DNA of 64,000 nt from CATOSP01 sp965205385 (GTDB lineage: Bacteria; Chloroflexota; Dehalococcoidia; Lucifugimonadales; UBA3495): contig CBDBGS010000007.1 in the NCBI GenBank assembly GCA_965205385.1, positions 496,001 through 560,000 of the forward strand, in the 5' to 3' direction. Below, one piece after another: positions 8,665-17,745 of the stretch. The translations under genes and the position numbers were made by a program. How positions within the stretch are numbered: position 1 is the stretch's first letter; every line of letters starts with the position of its first letter. The notes below the pieces were generated by a model. It worked only from the letters and a program-made list of their open reading frames with translations. It was not told the DNA's origin and did not search any database.

Positions 8665-9982
8665 AAAGATGGCCGTCCGGCTCGCATTGGCCTCGGCGGT
8701 CGTCGTGACGGCGGCTCTGGTCGCGTTGCCTCTGCTGGCGAACGTGCCGGATGAGGAATGGCCCTTCTATAAGCCGGTGGAGCTACCGGGTAGCCTTTCC
8801 AGCACAGGCCTCGTGGAGGTTGAAATGGACCGCGAGGTGTACGCCCATGCGTCTCCGGGCCTCGGAGATATCCGTGTCGCGAAGCGGGCTGGAGGGCGGG
8901 AAATCCCCTACAAGATGTTGGTGGAGTCGGGAGACCACCGTAGGGGGGCAGTCGCCGTCAAGATGCGGGACCTCGGGCATATCGTCAGCAAATACACTAA
9001 CCTCGTCCTCGTCCTGGATTCCGATGGCGCGCTGCACAATGAAGTGGAAATACAGACGTCGTCGGCCAATTTTCAGAGGCGGGTTGAAATCGCGGGCAGC
9101 GACGACGGGAAAACCTGGCGAATCCTGAAACAGGATGGCATGATCTTTGGCCTCACCGTGGAGGAACGGGCCTTCACAACCCGCGACACGAGGGTGACGT
9201 ATCCTGCGAGTACCGCCGGTTATCTTAGAGTACGGATCTTCGACGATGACGAAGAGCCTCTAAGTATCCAGGGCGGCGTGGTCTTCTTTGCGCAGCAACT
9301 CCAGCCCCGGCGCGCTCAAATTCCCCTGCTTATCACCGGGCGGGAAGAGGACCCGCGGGACAAACGGACTGTCTTATTGCTGGATGCGGGCAGTTCCGGG
9401 TTTCCGGTCAACAGAATTGACCTGGAGATTCCGCAAAGAAACTTCCACCGTCAGGTCTCGCTACACGGCGGCTACAACAACCTGAATTGGTTTCCGGTAC
9501 AGACCTCAAAAACCATCTTCGATTTCGATACGCCAAAATTCGTCGGTCAAGACCTGACAATACGGTTCGGGGAGTCCAGATACAGGTACTACCGGCTCAC
9601 CATCCACAACGAAGACAACCCGCCTCTCCCGGTGGACGGCCTCCAGGGAAGCGGGTTCTTGAGGAAGCTCATCTTCTCAGCCGAAGCCGGGAAACAGTAC
9701 AAGGTGTACTACGGACATCCGGAGGCGGACGCGCCATCCTATGAGTTGGAGCGGCTATTCCCCTATTTGGTGACGGAGGACTTGCCCGTGGCGCATTTGG
9801 GCGTTCATACCTTGAACCCGGCTTTCACGGCGCCTTCAACACCGCCGGTCCCCTTCACCGAACGCTACCCCTGGCTGTTGCCAACGATCGTAGCGATCGC
9901 GGCCCTGCTGGTCGGCGCGTTCTTGGCCACTTTGGTCCGGCAACTAGGGAGCAATCTACGCCCGCCCGGGGCCGCGGGGTAA
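8648..9982 (+). CDS. DUF3999 family exported protein
   Basis: The 444-residue product begins with a signal-peptide-like or anchor segment (residues 9-32), followed by a beta-rich region resembling a galactose-binding/F5-8C sandwich (RRVEIAGSDDGKTWRIL, YYRLTIHNEDNPPLP). It ends with a second hydrophobic helix near residues 410-432 and a basic tail, so it should be membrane-anchored and mostly outside. TTG at 8648 has GAGAGGA upstream and overlaps the DUF2339 gene, indicating translational coupling. ATG at 8669 is an alternative that removes seven residues. Function unknown; the partnership with DUF2339 is recurrent. Confidence 0.8.
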   Translation: MAAGLRKMAVRLALASAVVVTAALVALPLLANVPDEEWPFYKPVELPGSLSSTGLVEVEMDREVYAHASPGLGDIRVAKRAGGREIPYKMLVESGDHRRGAVAVKMRDLGHIVSKYTNLVLVLDSDGALHNEVEIQTSSANFQRRVEIAGSDDGKTWRILKQDGMIFGLTVEERAFTTRDTRVTYPASTAGYLRVRIFDDDEEPLSIQGGVVFFAQQLQPRRAQIPLLITGREEDPRDKRTVLLLDAGSSGFPVNRIDLEIPQRNFHRQVSLHGGYNNLNWFPVQTSKTIFDFDTPKFVGQDLTIRFGESRYRYYRLTIHNEDNPPLPVDGLQGSGFLRKLIFSAEAGKQYKVYYGHPEADAPSYELERLFPYLVTEDLPVAHLGVHTLNPAFTAPSTPPVPFTERYPWLLPTIVAIAALLVGAFLATLVRQLGSNLRPPGAAG

Positions 9983-10019
9983 AGCGAGGGAAATCTGGCC
10001 AAATCGTCCCTTCGACTAG

Positions 10020-11478
10020 TATTACAACGTCGGATTCAGTGAGGGGTGCCTGCCAGTGCTCGACGGGCGGCTCGGCGCTTCTGATGGGAGCGTCTGGCCC
10101 TCTCGTTGCGCAGTTGCACCCCCTCCAGGCACCGCAACAGTTCCTCCGGCCCAAACTGCTCCCGGGGCAACATCTCGCGCACCACTCGGTACACCTGCGG
10201 ACGGGTGATCCGAGGCATCTTTTTCCCCCCAGTCCTGCTGCAAGCTCAGGAGGAACGCTCCGCCCAGCAGGCATAGGGCAACGTGGTGATGCCAGCCGGC
10301 CCAGGTGCGCGTCTCGTACTCGTCCAGCCCAACGTCGCTCTTTTCGGTCTCGAATTCGGTTTCAATGCGCCACCGGGAGCCTCCCACGTGGGCCAGGGTC
10401 TCCAAGGCCGTGTCCCCAGGAGCGTTGGACCAATAGTAGCGGGGTTCGCTGCCGTCCAGGTTCCGCCGGTAAATGGCCCAGATCACCTCGCCGGGCCTCC
10501 GGTTACGGGTTTCCCGCACTCTCTGGGCGCTGAAACAATAGGCGCGCGGCCCTTGGCTTCCCTCCGCCACCGTTATCTCCCGCCAAGCTTCCTCAGCCAG
10601 CTCTACGCTCCGCTCCTCCATGGTCCGCCGCTGCCCGCTCCGCAACCTCGGTTTGCGGGGACGCCCGAATCCCTGATAGGCCGGGGCGCTCCAGGTCGGC
10701 TCCAGCGGCCACACCGGGGCGCCTGCCGGAACGTCCAGGACGTACCACATCCCCAGCGCCGCCAGACCGTCCCGGAACAGCGGCGACATCCCGAAGGCGT
10801 CGTCCCCAGCCACCCACTGGGCGCTGAGATGGCCGCGCTCCCGGGCCCGCTCCAGCATTTCCAAGGCCAACTCCGTCTTCGACCGGTACTCGCGGCGGTC
10901 TGCCGGCGCTCCCGCCGCCTCGCAGCGGCCAAAGTCCGAGGTCCAACTCTTGGGCAGGTACAGCCGCTTGTCCACCAGCGCCCGGCCCAGCGGGCTGACG
11001 TAGGCCAGGAACATTCCGGCCTGGCAGTTGGCTACCTTCCCCAGCCTCCCACAGTATTGCCGGGCCACTCCCGCCGACTTCACGCCCTGCTTGGGAAAGT
11101 CGCTGCCGTCCAAGACCCAGACCGCCTGAGGGTGAGCCAACCTGGATCCCAAGTACTCTTGGAGGCGACTGGTGACTGCATCATCGTCCCAGCGGGCATC
11201 AGTAAGAAAGCGCTGCATGGCCCGGGCCGATACTCCCACCGGTTCGGAGAGGTTTTCTGCGTTGCGCCGTTCTTGTGACTGGACCAACAGGCCCTGGAGA
11301 TAGCGCCGACTGCGCTCCCGCCACTGCTTGCGTCCGAAGGCCACCGCGAAAAAGGCATGAAACTGTTCAAACGCCTGGTGAACTCGCTCAAAGGCCGCTA
11401 CATCCATCGCCCCCACCCACACCCCAAAACCTGTCCTGACTCGCCAATTATCCTACCAAATAAACCGACGTTGTAATA
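10020..11478. mobile_element. IS701-family insertion sequence, complete with TSD
   Basis: The element is 1459 bases long. Its ends are perfect 14-base inverted repeats, TATTACAACGTCGG at 10020-10033 and its complement at 11465-11478. CTAG flanks both ends (10016-10019 and 11479-11482) as a 4-base target duplication, the YTAR-type duplication of IS701 elements. The single leftward transposase gene fills it. The perfect terminal repeats and intact duplication suggest a recent insertion, between the DUF3999 gene and the MBL hydrolase. Confidence 0.93.
10036..11422 (-). pseudogene. IS701-family DDE transposase, frameshifted near the C-terminus
   Basis: The N-terminal about 400 residues read in one frame from 11422 and contain IS701 hallmarks: VLDGSDFPKQGVKS (first catalytic Asp), GVARQYCGRLGKVANCQ, VAGDDAFG (second Asp region) and RWRIETEFETEKSDVGLDEYE (catalytic Glu). 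After LQQDWG the frame becomes random-like. The natural C-terminus (MPRITRPQVYRVVREML to ALAGTPH, stop at 10036) continues in the +1 frame. The shift falls in a run of six G and five A at about 10219-10229 on the minus strand; one base fewer would restore the protein. It is either an inactivating insertion, a sequencing or assembly error, or slippage-dependent expression. Confidence 0.85.
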
Positions 11479-11631
11479 CTAGGAGTCTGTGCAATATTTA
11501 ATGATGGCAACGCATATCGGCGATGATGGCTTTCACAGCAACGTTATTGGTTCATGTGTAGGTCTATTTAGTAACCGCCAAACCGATTACCAACGATTAT
11601 AGTATTCGAGATCGAATCTTTGGACAGGCTC

Positions 11632-12462
11632 CTAGGCGCCCAGCCGGTACGTGGCGGAATCCTCGCTAACGCGGCCTTCCTCCCTTAGCTTGTCAAGATG
11701 GGTGCGGGTGTTTCGGGCCGCGCCCCCGCGAAGGTTCTTGCGCAGGTTGCGGGGATAGACGTGGCGAACAATATCGTCGACGGAATTCGCTCCAGCTTCC
11801 AACGCCGCCACGACCTGGTTTTCCCTGTCTTGCCGGTGGTTTAGGTACCACTCGATACGTGCGGTCCCGTTATGGATAGTCTGCCCGTGACCGGGGCAGA
11901 TCATAGCTGGGCGCTGCCTGGCAAGAAGCTCAAGGGATGACATGTACTGCTTGAGGTTGCGTACGCTGGAGGACGAATTTCCCAGGATGGTGTCTCCGCT
12001 AAATAGGACCTTCTCGCCGCTCATGTAGTAGCAAATGTGGTCGTCCTCGTGTCCGGGAGTGAACAGCGCCCTCAGGCCCAAGCCGCCCCCGGTCCGCACT
12101 ACCTCACGTGACCGGAGGGGGACCACGCAGCCTTCTCCCAAACGGTGAGTGAGCGTCGGTTCCAGCTTAGGGTGACATCGTACCGGGCAGGACAGCACGT
12201 CCTGTATCCGGTCCAACCCGCCGATGTGATCGCCGTGACCGTGAGTAATCATGATCGAGGACATGCGCGGCCTTCCCAGTTCCTCGTAATAGTCGAGGAT
12301 CTGCCGGGTCCAGTGGCGGTAGGGCTCACCCGTATCAACCATGACCATGTGGTCGTTGGGGTCTCCCACGAAGTAAATCTGTGTGCCGCCGGGGTGCATG
12401 GCGCCGAAGGTGTTCTGGTCTTCAATGATGTGCGTGCTGAATATGTGGGGGCTAATCTGCAT
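11632..12462 (-). CDS. MBL-fold metallohydrolase, LACTB2-like
   Basis: A metallo-beta-lactamase-fold hydrolase of 276 residues. The metal motif THGHGDHIGG (about residue 73), the FTPGHEDDH histidine, the SGDT aspartate and CPGHG near residue 190 give a full two-metal site. The C-terminal about 90 residues (HRQDRENQVVAAL, then a winged-helix-like segment) match the domain found in LACTB2-type nucleases/hydrolases. Substrate is unknown: RNA, thioesters and lactones are all possible in this fold. It lies upstream of a cupin gene transcribed the same way, with a 109-base gap. Confidence 0.85.
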   Translation of the reverse strand: MQISPHIFSTHIIEDQNTFGAMHPGGTQIYFVGDPNDHMVMVDTGEPYRHWTRQILDYYEELGRPRMSSIMITHGHGDHIGGLDRIQDVLSCPVRCHPKLEPTLTHRLGEGCVVPLRSREVVRTGGGLGLRALFTPGHEDDHICYYMSGEKVLFSGDTILGNSSSSVRNLKQYMSSLELLARQRPAMICPGHGQTIHNGTARIEWYLNHRQDRENQVVAALEAGANSVDDIVRHVYPRNLRKNLRGGAARNTRTHLDKLREEGRVSEDSATYRLGA

Positions 12463-12571
12463 CGTTCGCCTCCATGGGGAAACCGCCGACAGCCATCGAA
12501 ACGGCGGAAGGCGGCAATTCGGCTGGGGACAGTCTCTGGCCGGTCAACTCGGTCGCCGGAGTTGTCGAGAC

Positions 12572-12904
12572 CTAGTCGGGCAAAGGCAAAAGGACGGAGG
12601 TGTGATCTGTCACATAGCGGGTTGTGTGGCCGTGGCCGGTAACGTCTTCGATGAGGCGCACGTCGCCAGCGCCAAAGCGGTGGACGGTTCCGTCGCCCAG
12701 GCCAATCTCCAGGTCTCCCGAGAGAGTGATCATCCAGCGCCGGTTCGGGGCCTGGTGAAAGTCCATGAAGCGGCCTCCCGCGTTGTGCTGGACCTGCACG
12801 CCTTTCACCGACTGCATCTCGGTCAACTCAGGGTGGCCTGACAGGGGCAGTTCCTCGATGTGGGTCTCATTGTCATCGCCGGTATACATCCGATAGATAG
12901 CCAT
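12572..12904 (-). CDS. Small single-domain cupin protein
   Basis: A 110-residue beta-barrel cupin. The segment GRFMDFHQAPNRRWMITLSG supplies His and Trp/Met positions of cupin motif 1, and GAGDVRLIEDVTGHGHTT is motif 2 with the conserved Gly and His. ATG at 12904 is chosen because AGGAGG lies about 8 bases upstream on this strand; a longer frame starting at 13027 would add 41 residues of unrelated composition and overlap the promoter of the rightward operon. Such small cupins are often auxiliary metal-binding or isomerase-like proteins; no substrate can be assigned. Confidence 0.75.
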   Translation of the reverse strand: MAIYRMYTGDDNETHIEELPLSGHPELTEMQSVKGVQVQHNAGGRFMDFHQAPNRRWMITLSGDLEIGLGDGTVHRFGAGDVRLIEDVTGHGHTTRYVTDHTSVLLPLPD

Positions 12905-12998
12905 CTTTCCAGTCCTCCTTATTCCCACTCTCCCCGGGGCAAATGTTGGGGTGGAGGTCAACGATTCCTCCCTGGGCGTCTTTCCCGCCCAGTGTGTG

Positions 12999-13027
12999 TT
13001 GACACTCCCAAGCGTGAGGGATATCAT
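12999..13027 (+). promoter_or_regulatory. Sigma-70-type promoter of the DUF1800 operon
   Basis: TTGACA at 12999-13004 and TATCAT at 13022-13027 are separated by exactly 17 bases, close to consensus. Transcription would start near 13034, giving a leader of about 150 bases before the first gene. A 5-base-arm inverted repeat, GTAAC-CGTT-GTTAC, at about 13039-13052 lies just after the predicted start and could be an operator. Confidence 0.65.
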
Positions 13028-13183
13028 CTTATCACCTTGTAACCGTTGTTACGAAAAAGTGGCGCTCGAGGCGTGGGAACTCCGTTTCCAGGCGTAAGCA
13101 GCGCTATTTTGTCGTATCTTCGAGAGAGCGGGGAAATTCCATCCCGCCCACGTAGTTTAAGACCAAAAACCTAGGAGGAGAAG

Positions 13184-14608
13184 ATGGCTGACCAAGATGT
13201 CGGGCTGATGGCCCACTTGATGCGACGAGCCGCTTTCGGGGCGAGCCGAGACGAGATCGAAGCCAGGGTGGCCCGGGGATACGACCGGACGGTGGAAGAA
13301 CTTCTAAACCCCCAGGACCAACCGGACGTCGAGCACGACCTTATGCTCCGAATGCACCCCTCGTATTACCAGGCTGGGGCCATCGAGGTCAACGTGCAGT
13401 CCTGGATCTACCGGATGATCAATACCCCCAGGCAGCTCGAGGAGAAGATGGCCCTCTTCTGGCACATGATCTTCTGCGCCGGCCACAGCAAGATCGACAG
13501 TGGCTTTGAAATGGGCGCGATGGTCGAGATGTTCCGCGAGTCGGGGATGGGCAACTTCCGGGACCTGCTCTACAAGCTGTCCACCACTCCCGGCATGATC
13601 TACTACCTGGACAACTCCGAGAGCCACAAGGTAGCCCTCAACGAGAACTACGGCCGGGAATTGCTCGAGCTATTCTCCCTGGGCGTTGGCAAGGACGGGG
13701 CGTTCAACTACTCCGAGGACGACGTCAAGGCTTGCGCAAGGGCGTTCACCGGTTGGAACATCGCCCCGGCTCACCCGCCCTTCCCCTATGGCAGGAGCCC
13801 TTGGGAGTTCCGGTTCGACCCAGCCGACCACGATGGGACCGAGAAGACATTCCTGGGCGAGACCGGCCCCTGGAACGGCGACGACATTCTGGACATTATC
13901 TCCAAGCAGCCGGCCACCGCCCGCTTCATCGCGAGGCACCTATGCAACTTCTTCCTGGCTGACGAGCCCCAGATCCCTGCCTGGCGCTTGACCCCGCCTC
14001 GCGACCAAGGGCTGATCGACGCCTTGGAGAAGGCGTATTTCGACTCCGGCTACAACATCACCTCCATGCTGCGGGTGTTGTTCACCTCCGATTCATTCAA
14101 GTCTGAGGACGTCCGCTACGCCAAGGTGAAGAGCCCGGCTGAGGTCGTCGCAAGCACCCTTCGCATGGCCCAGGAGCACCAGGAGATCAAGCCCGGACTG
14201 TTCGAGCTGTCCCAGGAGCCCAAGTACATGGGCATGGACCTGATGAATCCCCCCACTGTTGAGGGTTGGCACACCGGCCGCGAGTGGATCGACAGCGGCA
14301 CGCTGGTGGAGCGTATCAATTTCGCCTCCGAGTGGCTGGGGAACACCGAGACCCCCGGCGTGAGGTCGTTGGTTGCCCGTCTGATGGCTAGGGACGAAGC
14401 TCAGTCTCCAGAGGGGTTCGTCGACGGCTGTTTGGACCTGATCGGTCCCATCACGTTAGACAACGCCACCCGCGACGAGTTGATCGAGCACGTCGGCAAG
14501 AGCGGAGCCCTCTTGAGGAGTTCCGGAGCCGAGCAGGCCGACTTCACCCGCCGCACCGGCGAGATGTTCCAGATGATCGCCTCGACCGCCGAATTCCAGT
14601 TCGAATAG
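13184..14608 (+). CDS. DUF1800 family protein
   Basis: The 474-residue product has the DUF1800 features: an N-terminal HLMRRAAFGAS helix, WIYRMINTPRQLEEKMALFWHMIF-type central helix, LNENYGRELLELFSLGVG, ARAFTGWN and a late DLMNPPTVEGWHTGREWI segment. No signal peptide or Tat motif is visible at this N-terminus, whereas many relatives are exported. AGGAGG lies 8 bases before ATG 13184. DUF1800 genes usually sit directly before a DUF1501 gene, as here, implying a joint but biochemically uncharacterised function. Confidence 0.85.
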   Translation: MADQDVGLMAHLMRRAAFGASRDEIEARVARGYDRTVEELLNPQDQPDVEHDLMLRMHPSYYQAGAIEVNVQSWIYRMINTPRQLEEKMALFWHMIFCAGHSKIDSGFEMGAMVEMFRESGMGNFRDLLYKLSTTPGMIYYLDNSESHKVALNENYGRELLELFSLGVGKDGAFNYSEDDVKACARAFTGWNIAPAHPPFPYGRSPWEFRFDPADHDGTEKTFLGETGPWNGDDILDIISKQPATARFIARHLCNFFLADEPQIPAWRLTPPRDQGLIDALEKAYFDSGYNITSMLRVLFTSDSFKSEDVRYAKVKSPAEVVASTLRMAQEHQEIKPGLFELSQEPKYMGMDLMNPPTVEGWHTGREWIDSGTLVERINFASEWLGNTETPGVRSLVARLMARDEAQSPEGFVDGCLDLIGPITLDNATRDELIEHVGKSGALLRSSGAEQADFTRRTGEMFQMIASTAEFQFE

Positions 14609-14642
14609 AGATACTCAAGGCCAAATTTAAGGAGGAAGTAAG

Positions 14643-15779
14643 ATGGTTTCTACCAGCAAAGACCCGGTCTTCGCGGTGCTGTCCCTCTCCGGTGGAAACG
14701 ACGGGCTGAACACCGTGATTCCCCGGACCAACGGACTGTACCGGGACTACCGGCCCAGTCTTTCCATTGCCGAAAACCAGATCATCCCTATCAACGACGA
14801 GTTGGGTTTCCATCCGGCCATGGCGCCCTTGAAGAGGTTCTGGGACGAAGGCAAGCTGGCAGTCTTCCTGGGAATCGGCTACCCCAACGCCAGCTACTCC
14901 CACTTCCGATCCATGGACATTTGGCATACCTGCGAGCCGGATACCCAGGGCACCGAGGGTTGGCTGGGCCGGGCGATCAAAGAGATGGACCCCAACAGTG
15001 AGAACGTATTGACCGGGGTTAACTTCGGGCGCGGTCTACCCCGTGCGCTGGCCAAGGACGGGGTTCCCGTCGCCTCCGTAGGCGACCTGGAGACCTACGG
15101 CCTGCTGACCGGTATCGACGGTGAAGACCAACGCTCAGAGGCCCTGGACGTCTTCGGCCGCATGTACTCCCCCGCCATCGGCAGGGGTGCGGTCATGGAC
15201 TACATCAAGGCGACCGGCACTGACGCCCTCAAGGGCGCGGACATACTGGCTACCGCGCCGCAGATGTACAGCTCCGATGTCGAGTACTCCAACAGTGTGG
15301 TCGGGCAGTACATGAAGAACATCGCCCAGACCCACCTGGCCGGTTTCGGCACCCGCATCCTGTACACGACCTCTCCGTACAACGGCTTTGACACGCACGC
15401 CAACCAGGCCGCGCTGCACGCCGGCCTGTGGGGCGATGTGTCCAACACCGTGGAGACTTTCTTCTCAGACCTTCGTAGCCACGACGCCAGCGACAATGTC
15501 ACCCTGTTCCTGTTCACCGAGTTCGGCCGCCGCATCGCCGATAACGGCTCCGGCACCGACCACGGCGCGGGTGGAGTCGCCTTCGCAGTGGGCGAGCACG
15601 TCAAGGGAGGCGTTTACGGCGCGTATCCCTCTTTGGAGCCAGGACAGCAGGAAGAGGGCGGAAACCTGAAGTTCAACTTGGATTTCCGTTCCGTCTACAC
15701 CGACATTCTAGAGAACTGGCTGAAATTGGAAGCGGCTCCTATCGTAGGCGGCAACTTCGAGAAGCCGGGATTCCTCTAG
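14643..15779 (+). CDS. DUF1501 family protein (sulfatase-like fold)
   Basis: The 378-residue product begins directly with the conserved core VLSLSGGNDGLNTVIP, without the Tat leader common in other DUF1501 proteins. It then shows the LGFHPAMAPLKRFWDEGKL, YPNASYSHFRSMDIW and later TLFLFTEFGRR and DHGAGGVAFAVG motifs, which correspond to the alkaline-phosphatase/sulfatase-like metal region. GGAGG precedes ATG 14643 by 8 bases. It follows DUF1800 by 34 bases and shares its promoter. The pair is widespread in Planctomycetota, Chloroflexota and Proteobacteria; the reaction is unknown. Confidence 0.85.
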   Translation: MVSTSKDPVFAVLSLSGGNDGLNTVIPRTNGLYRDYRPSLSIAENQIIPINDELGFHPAMAPLKRFWDEGKLAVFLGIGYPNASYSHFRSMDIWHTCEPDTQGTEGWLGRAIKEMDPNSENVLTGVNFGRGLPRALAKDGVPVASVGDLETYGLLTGIDGEDQRSEALDVFGRMYSPAIGRGAVMDYIKATGTDALKGADILATAPQMYSSDVEYSNSVVGQYMKNIAQTHLAGFGTRILYTTSPYNGFDTHANQAALHAGLWGDVSNTVETFFSDLRSHDASDNVTLFLFTEFGRRIADNGSGTDHGAGGVAFAVGEHVKGGVYGAYPSLEPGQQEEGGNLKFNLDFRSVYTDILENWLKLEAAPIVGGNFEKPGFL

Positions 15780-15809
15780 GCCGACGCCCTAAGACCAACT
15801 TGAAAGCAG

Positions 15810-15848
15810 GGGGTTGCTTCTCCGTGGGATGCGGATACGAGCAACCCC
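15810..15848 (+). terminator. Intercistronic hairpin between DUF1501 and NHL genes
   Basis: A perfect 9-bp stem, GGGGTTGCT (15810-15818) with AGCAACCCC (15840-15848), encloses a 21-base loop. No T-run follows, only CTTAGC, so it is more likely an RNA-stability or partial attenuation element than a full terminator. The next ribosome-binding site (GGGAGG) lies about 20 bases further on. Confidence 0.5.
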
Positions 15849-15876
15849 TTAGCGGAATGCCAGGGAGGTAAGATTA

Positions 15877-16878
15877 ATGAGCACCCATTTCTTCGGGCTT
15901 TCCGACCGCACGTTCGCTTACAGCCATTCGATTGGCCGGAACGAGTTCGCCGGTACCGGCTTCAGGAACCCGGTGGACATGGCGGTGGGTGAAGACAACG
16001 TCGTTTATGTAATCAACCGGTCCTACGAGAACCGGCCGGACGGTACACGGATCAGCGTGGTAACCATGGACGAGGAGTACATCTCCGAGTTTGGCGCCTA
16101 TGGTGAAGGCAACGGCGAGTTCGTTTGGCCCACCTCCATCGCAATCGACAACCAGGGCAACGTATACGTCTCGGACGAATGGCTCAACCGGATCTCTATC
16201 TTCAACGGCGACGGCGAGTTCCTCCGTAGCTGGGGCAAGACCGGCGCCGGCAACGGCGAAATGGACCGCCCGGCAGGCATCGCGATCAACGGCGACGTGA
16301 TGTTCGTCAGCGATAGCCGGAACCACCGGATTCAAAAGTTCACCCTTAATGGCGACTTTCTCGGCCAATTCGGCAGCTTCGGTTCCGGGAATGGCGAGTT
16401 GAACATGCCCTGGGGCATCGGAGTCGACAAGGACGGCAACGTCTACGTCGCCGACTGGCGCAACGACCGGGTCCAGGAGTTCAGCGCCGACGGCGAGTGG
16501 CGGGCCACCTTCGGCCAGTCCGGCACGGGCGTGGGCCAGTTCAACCGTCCCAACAGCGTCTGCGTTGACGCCGACGGCGACATCTACGTGGCTGACTGGC
16601 TCAACAACCGGGTACAGGTACTGAGCCCCGAGGGGCGCTTCGTCACCGAACTCAAGGGCGACCACACCCTGTCTCAATGGGGCCGGGATAAGTTGCTCTC
16701 CAACCCGGACATGGTCCGCCAGAGGGCTCTGGCAATGGCCGCCAATCCGGGATACGAGAAAGAGCTAACTCACCCCTGCGCGGTCAAGGTAGACCAGCAG
16801 GGACGCATCGGGATTCTGGACCATACCAGGGGACGCATCCAGGTATACTCCAAGTCCAACGACCCTGTACTGGTCTAA
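15877..16878 (+). CDS. NHL-repeat beta-propeller protein
   Basis: The 333-residue product is made of about six NHL blades. The repeated phrases are GNGEFVWPTSIAIDNQGNVYVSD, GNGEMDRPAGIAI, GNGELNMPWGIGVDKDGNVYVAD and VGQFNRPNSVCVDADGDIYVAD (each a G..G.F..P.G...D..G..YV.D pattern). The last region, HPCAVKVDQQGRIGILD, closes the ring after an inserted helix. There is no signal peptide. NHL propellers bind proteins, RNA or act as lyases/lactonases; none of the catalytic sets is evident. A strong terminator directly downstream ends the DUF1800-DUF1501-NHL unit. Confidence 0.85.
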   Translation: MSTHFFGLSDRTFAYSHSIGRNEFAGTGFRNPVDMAVGEDNVVYVINRSYENRPDGTRISVVTMDEEYISEFGAYGEGNGEFVWPTSIAIDNQGNVYVSDEWLNRISIFNGDGEFLRSWGKTGAGNGEMDRPAGIAINGDVMFVSDSRNHRIQKFTLNGDFLGQFGSFGSGNGELNMPWGIGVDKDGNVYVADWRNDRVQEFSADGEWRATFGQSGTGVGQFNRPNSVCVDADGDIYVADWLNNRVQVLSPEGRFVTELKGDHTLSQWGRDKLLSNPDMVRQRALAMAANPGYEKELTHPCAVKVDQQGRIGILDHTRGRIQVYSKSNDPVLV

Positions 16879-16904
16879 CCCAGCCCCGGCCAACCCAGAC
16901 ACAA

Positions 16905-16936
16905 AATCGCCGGAGCGGACTACCGCTCCGGCGATT
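16905..16936 (+). terminator. Rho-independent terminator after the NHL gene
   Basis: A 14-bp perfect GC-rich stem (AATCGCCGGAGCGG at 16905-16918 and its complement at 16923-16936) with a 4-base loop is followed by ACTTTTC. It lies between convergent genes. On the opposite strand a short T-rich stretch also follows, so it could serve the leftward gene at 16973-17710 as well. Confidence 0.85.
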
Positions 16937-16972
16937 ACTTTTCACGGAAAAGACGGGGCGGAACTGGCCGGT

Positions 16973-17710
16973 TCATTCAGCCTGGAGGTCGGAAGCATCA
17001 ATTTCATACCAAAACACCGATCCCGAATCGAGCGTAGCCTGCACTCGATTGTCCGTTCGCAGGCCTGCCACCGCGGCATACGCGGGTCTGCCTGTGAAAG
17101 AGGTCAATAATTCGGCGTTGCGCACCGCCCTGGTGGTGTCCCGGCCATTCACGGTGAACGACACTTCCACCGCGACATAGCAGGACACTCCTGCCGCACT
17201 GACCGCCTCCATAACTAGATCGGCTCTATGGAAACTGTCCAACTCCCCCGCGCCCAAGCCCGACGTGTCGGCCTGGTCCGTCATCTCCCACAACTCATCT
17301 CTATTGAGAGTCCTGACCCTCTGCAACCCCATAGCGCGCGCTATCGCGGAGGCGTTCTCCATTGCGGCGTTCCTCGCGTGGGCGCCCCTCATGTACCCCA
17401 GGTCCGTTCGTATACGTTCAAGGACCGAATCAATCCGGTCAAACCGTTGGTCTACCTGGGCGAACCGCTGGTCCATTTGGGTAAACCGCTGGTCTATTTG
17501 GGTAAACTGCTCATTAGTCTCGCTAGCGAAGCTGGAAAATTGACTTTCCAACCGATCAAACCGAGCCGTTGTCTCGGCGGCGAAGCTGGCGAACCTCGCG
17601 GGTAGCTCGATGAGTTCCCGCGTCACCAGGCGCACGCGCAGGGCTTCAGCCCACTGGGGATTCTCGTCCAGTAGACGAATCAAGTCTTCTATTGTGTTAA
17701 TAGTAGTCAT
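16973..17710 (-). CDS. Coiled-coil protein with possible nuclease-like C-terminal domain
   Basis: The 245-residue product has an N-terminal helical region (DLIRLLDENPQWAEALRVRL), then a coiled coil at about residues 40-100 built from exact 7-residue repeats of the type QFTQIDQ/RFTQMDQ/RFAQVDQ, and a C-terminal alpha/beta domain. The phrase HRADLVMEAV...YVAVEVSFTV recalls the D...ExK-like core of PD-(D/E)XK folds, but the lysine is replaced, so activity is doubtful. The DNA for the heptads is a 21-base tandem repeat, three copies from about 17442 to 17504. Homologous proteins occur widely in Chloroflexota and Cyanobacteria without known function. Confidence 0.6.
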   Translation of the reverse strand: MTTINTIEDLIRLLDENPQWAEALRVRLVTRELIELPARFASFAAETTARFDRLESQFSSFASETNEQFTQIDQRFTQMDQRFAQVDQRFDRIDSVLERIRTDLGYMRGAHARNAAMENASAIARAMGLQRVRTLNRDELWEMTDQADTSGLGAGELDSFHRADLVMEAVSAAGVSCYVAVEVSFTVNGRDTTRAVRNAELLTSFTGRPAYAAVAGLRTDNRVQATLDSGSVFWYEIDASDLQAE

Positions 17711-17745
17711 GGCAGAAACTGTTGATCCAGTTGGTTAACCTCCGT

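Noticed and set aside
17442..17504. 21-base tandem repeats as a CRISPR-like or minisatellite array
   Set aside because: They encode the heptads of a coiled coil in frame and have no spacers.
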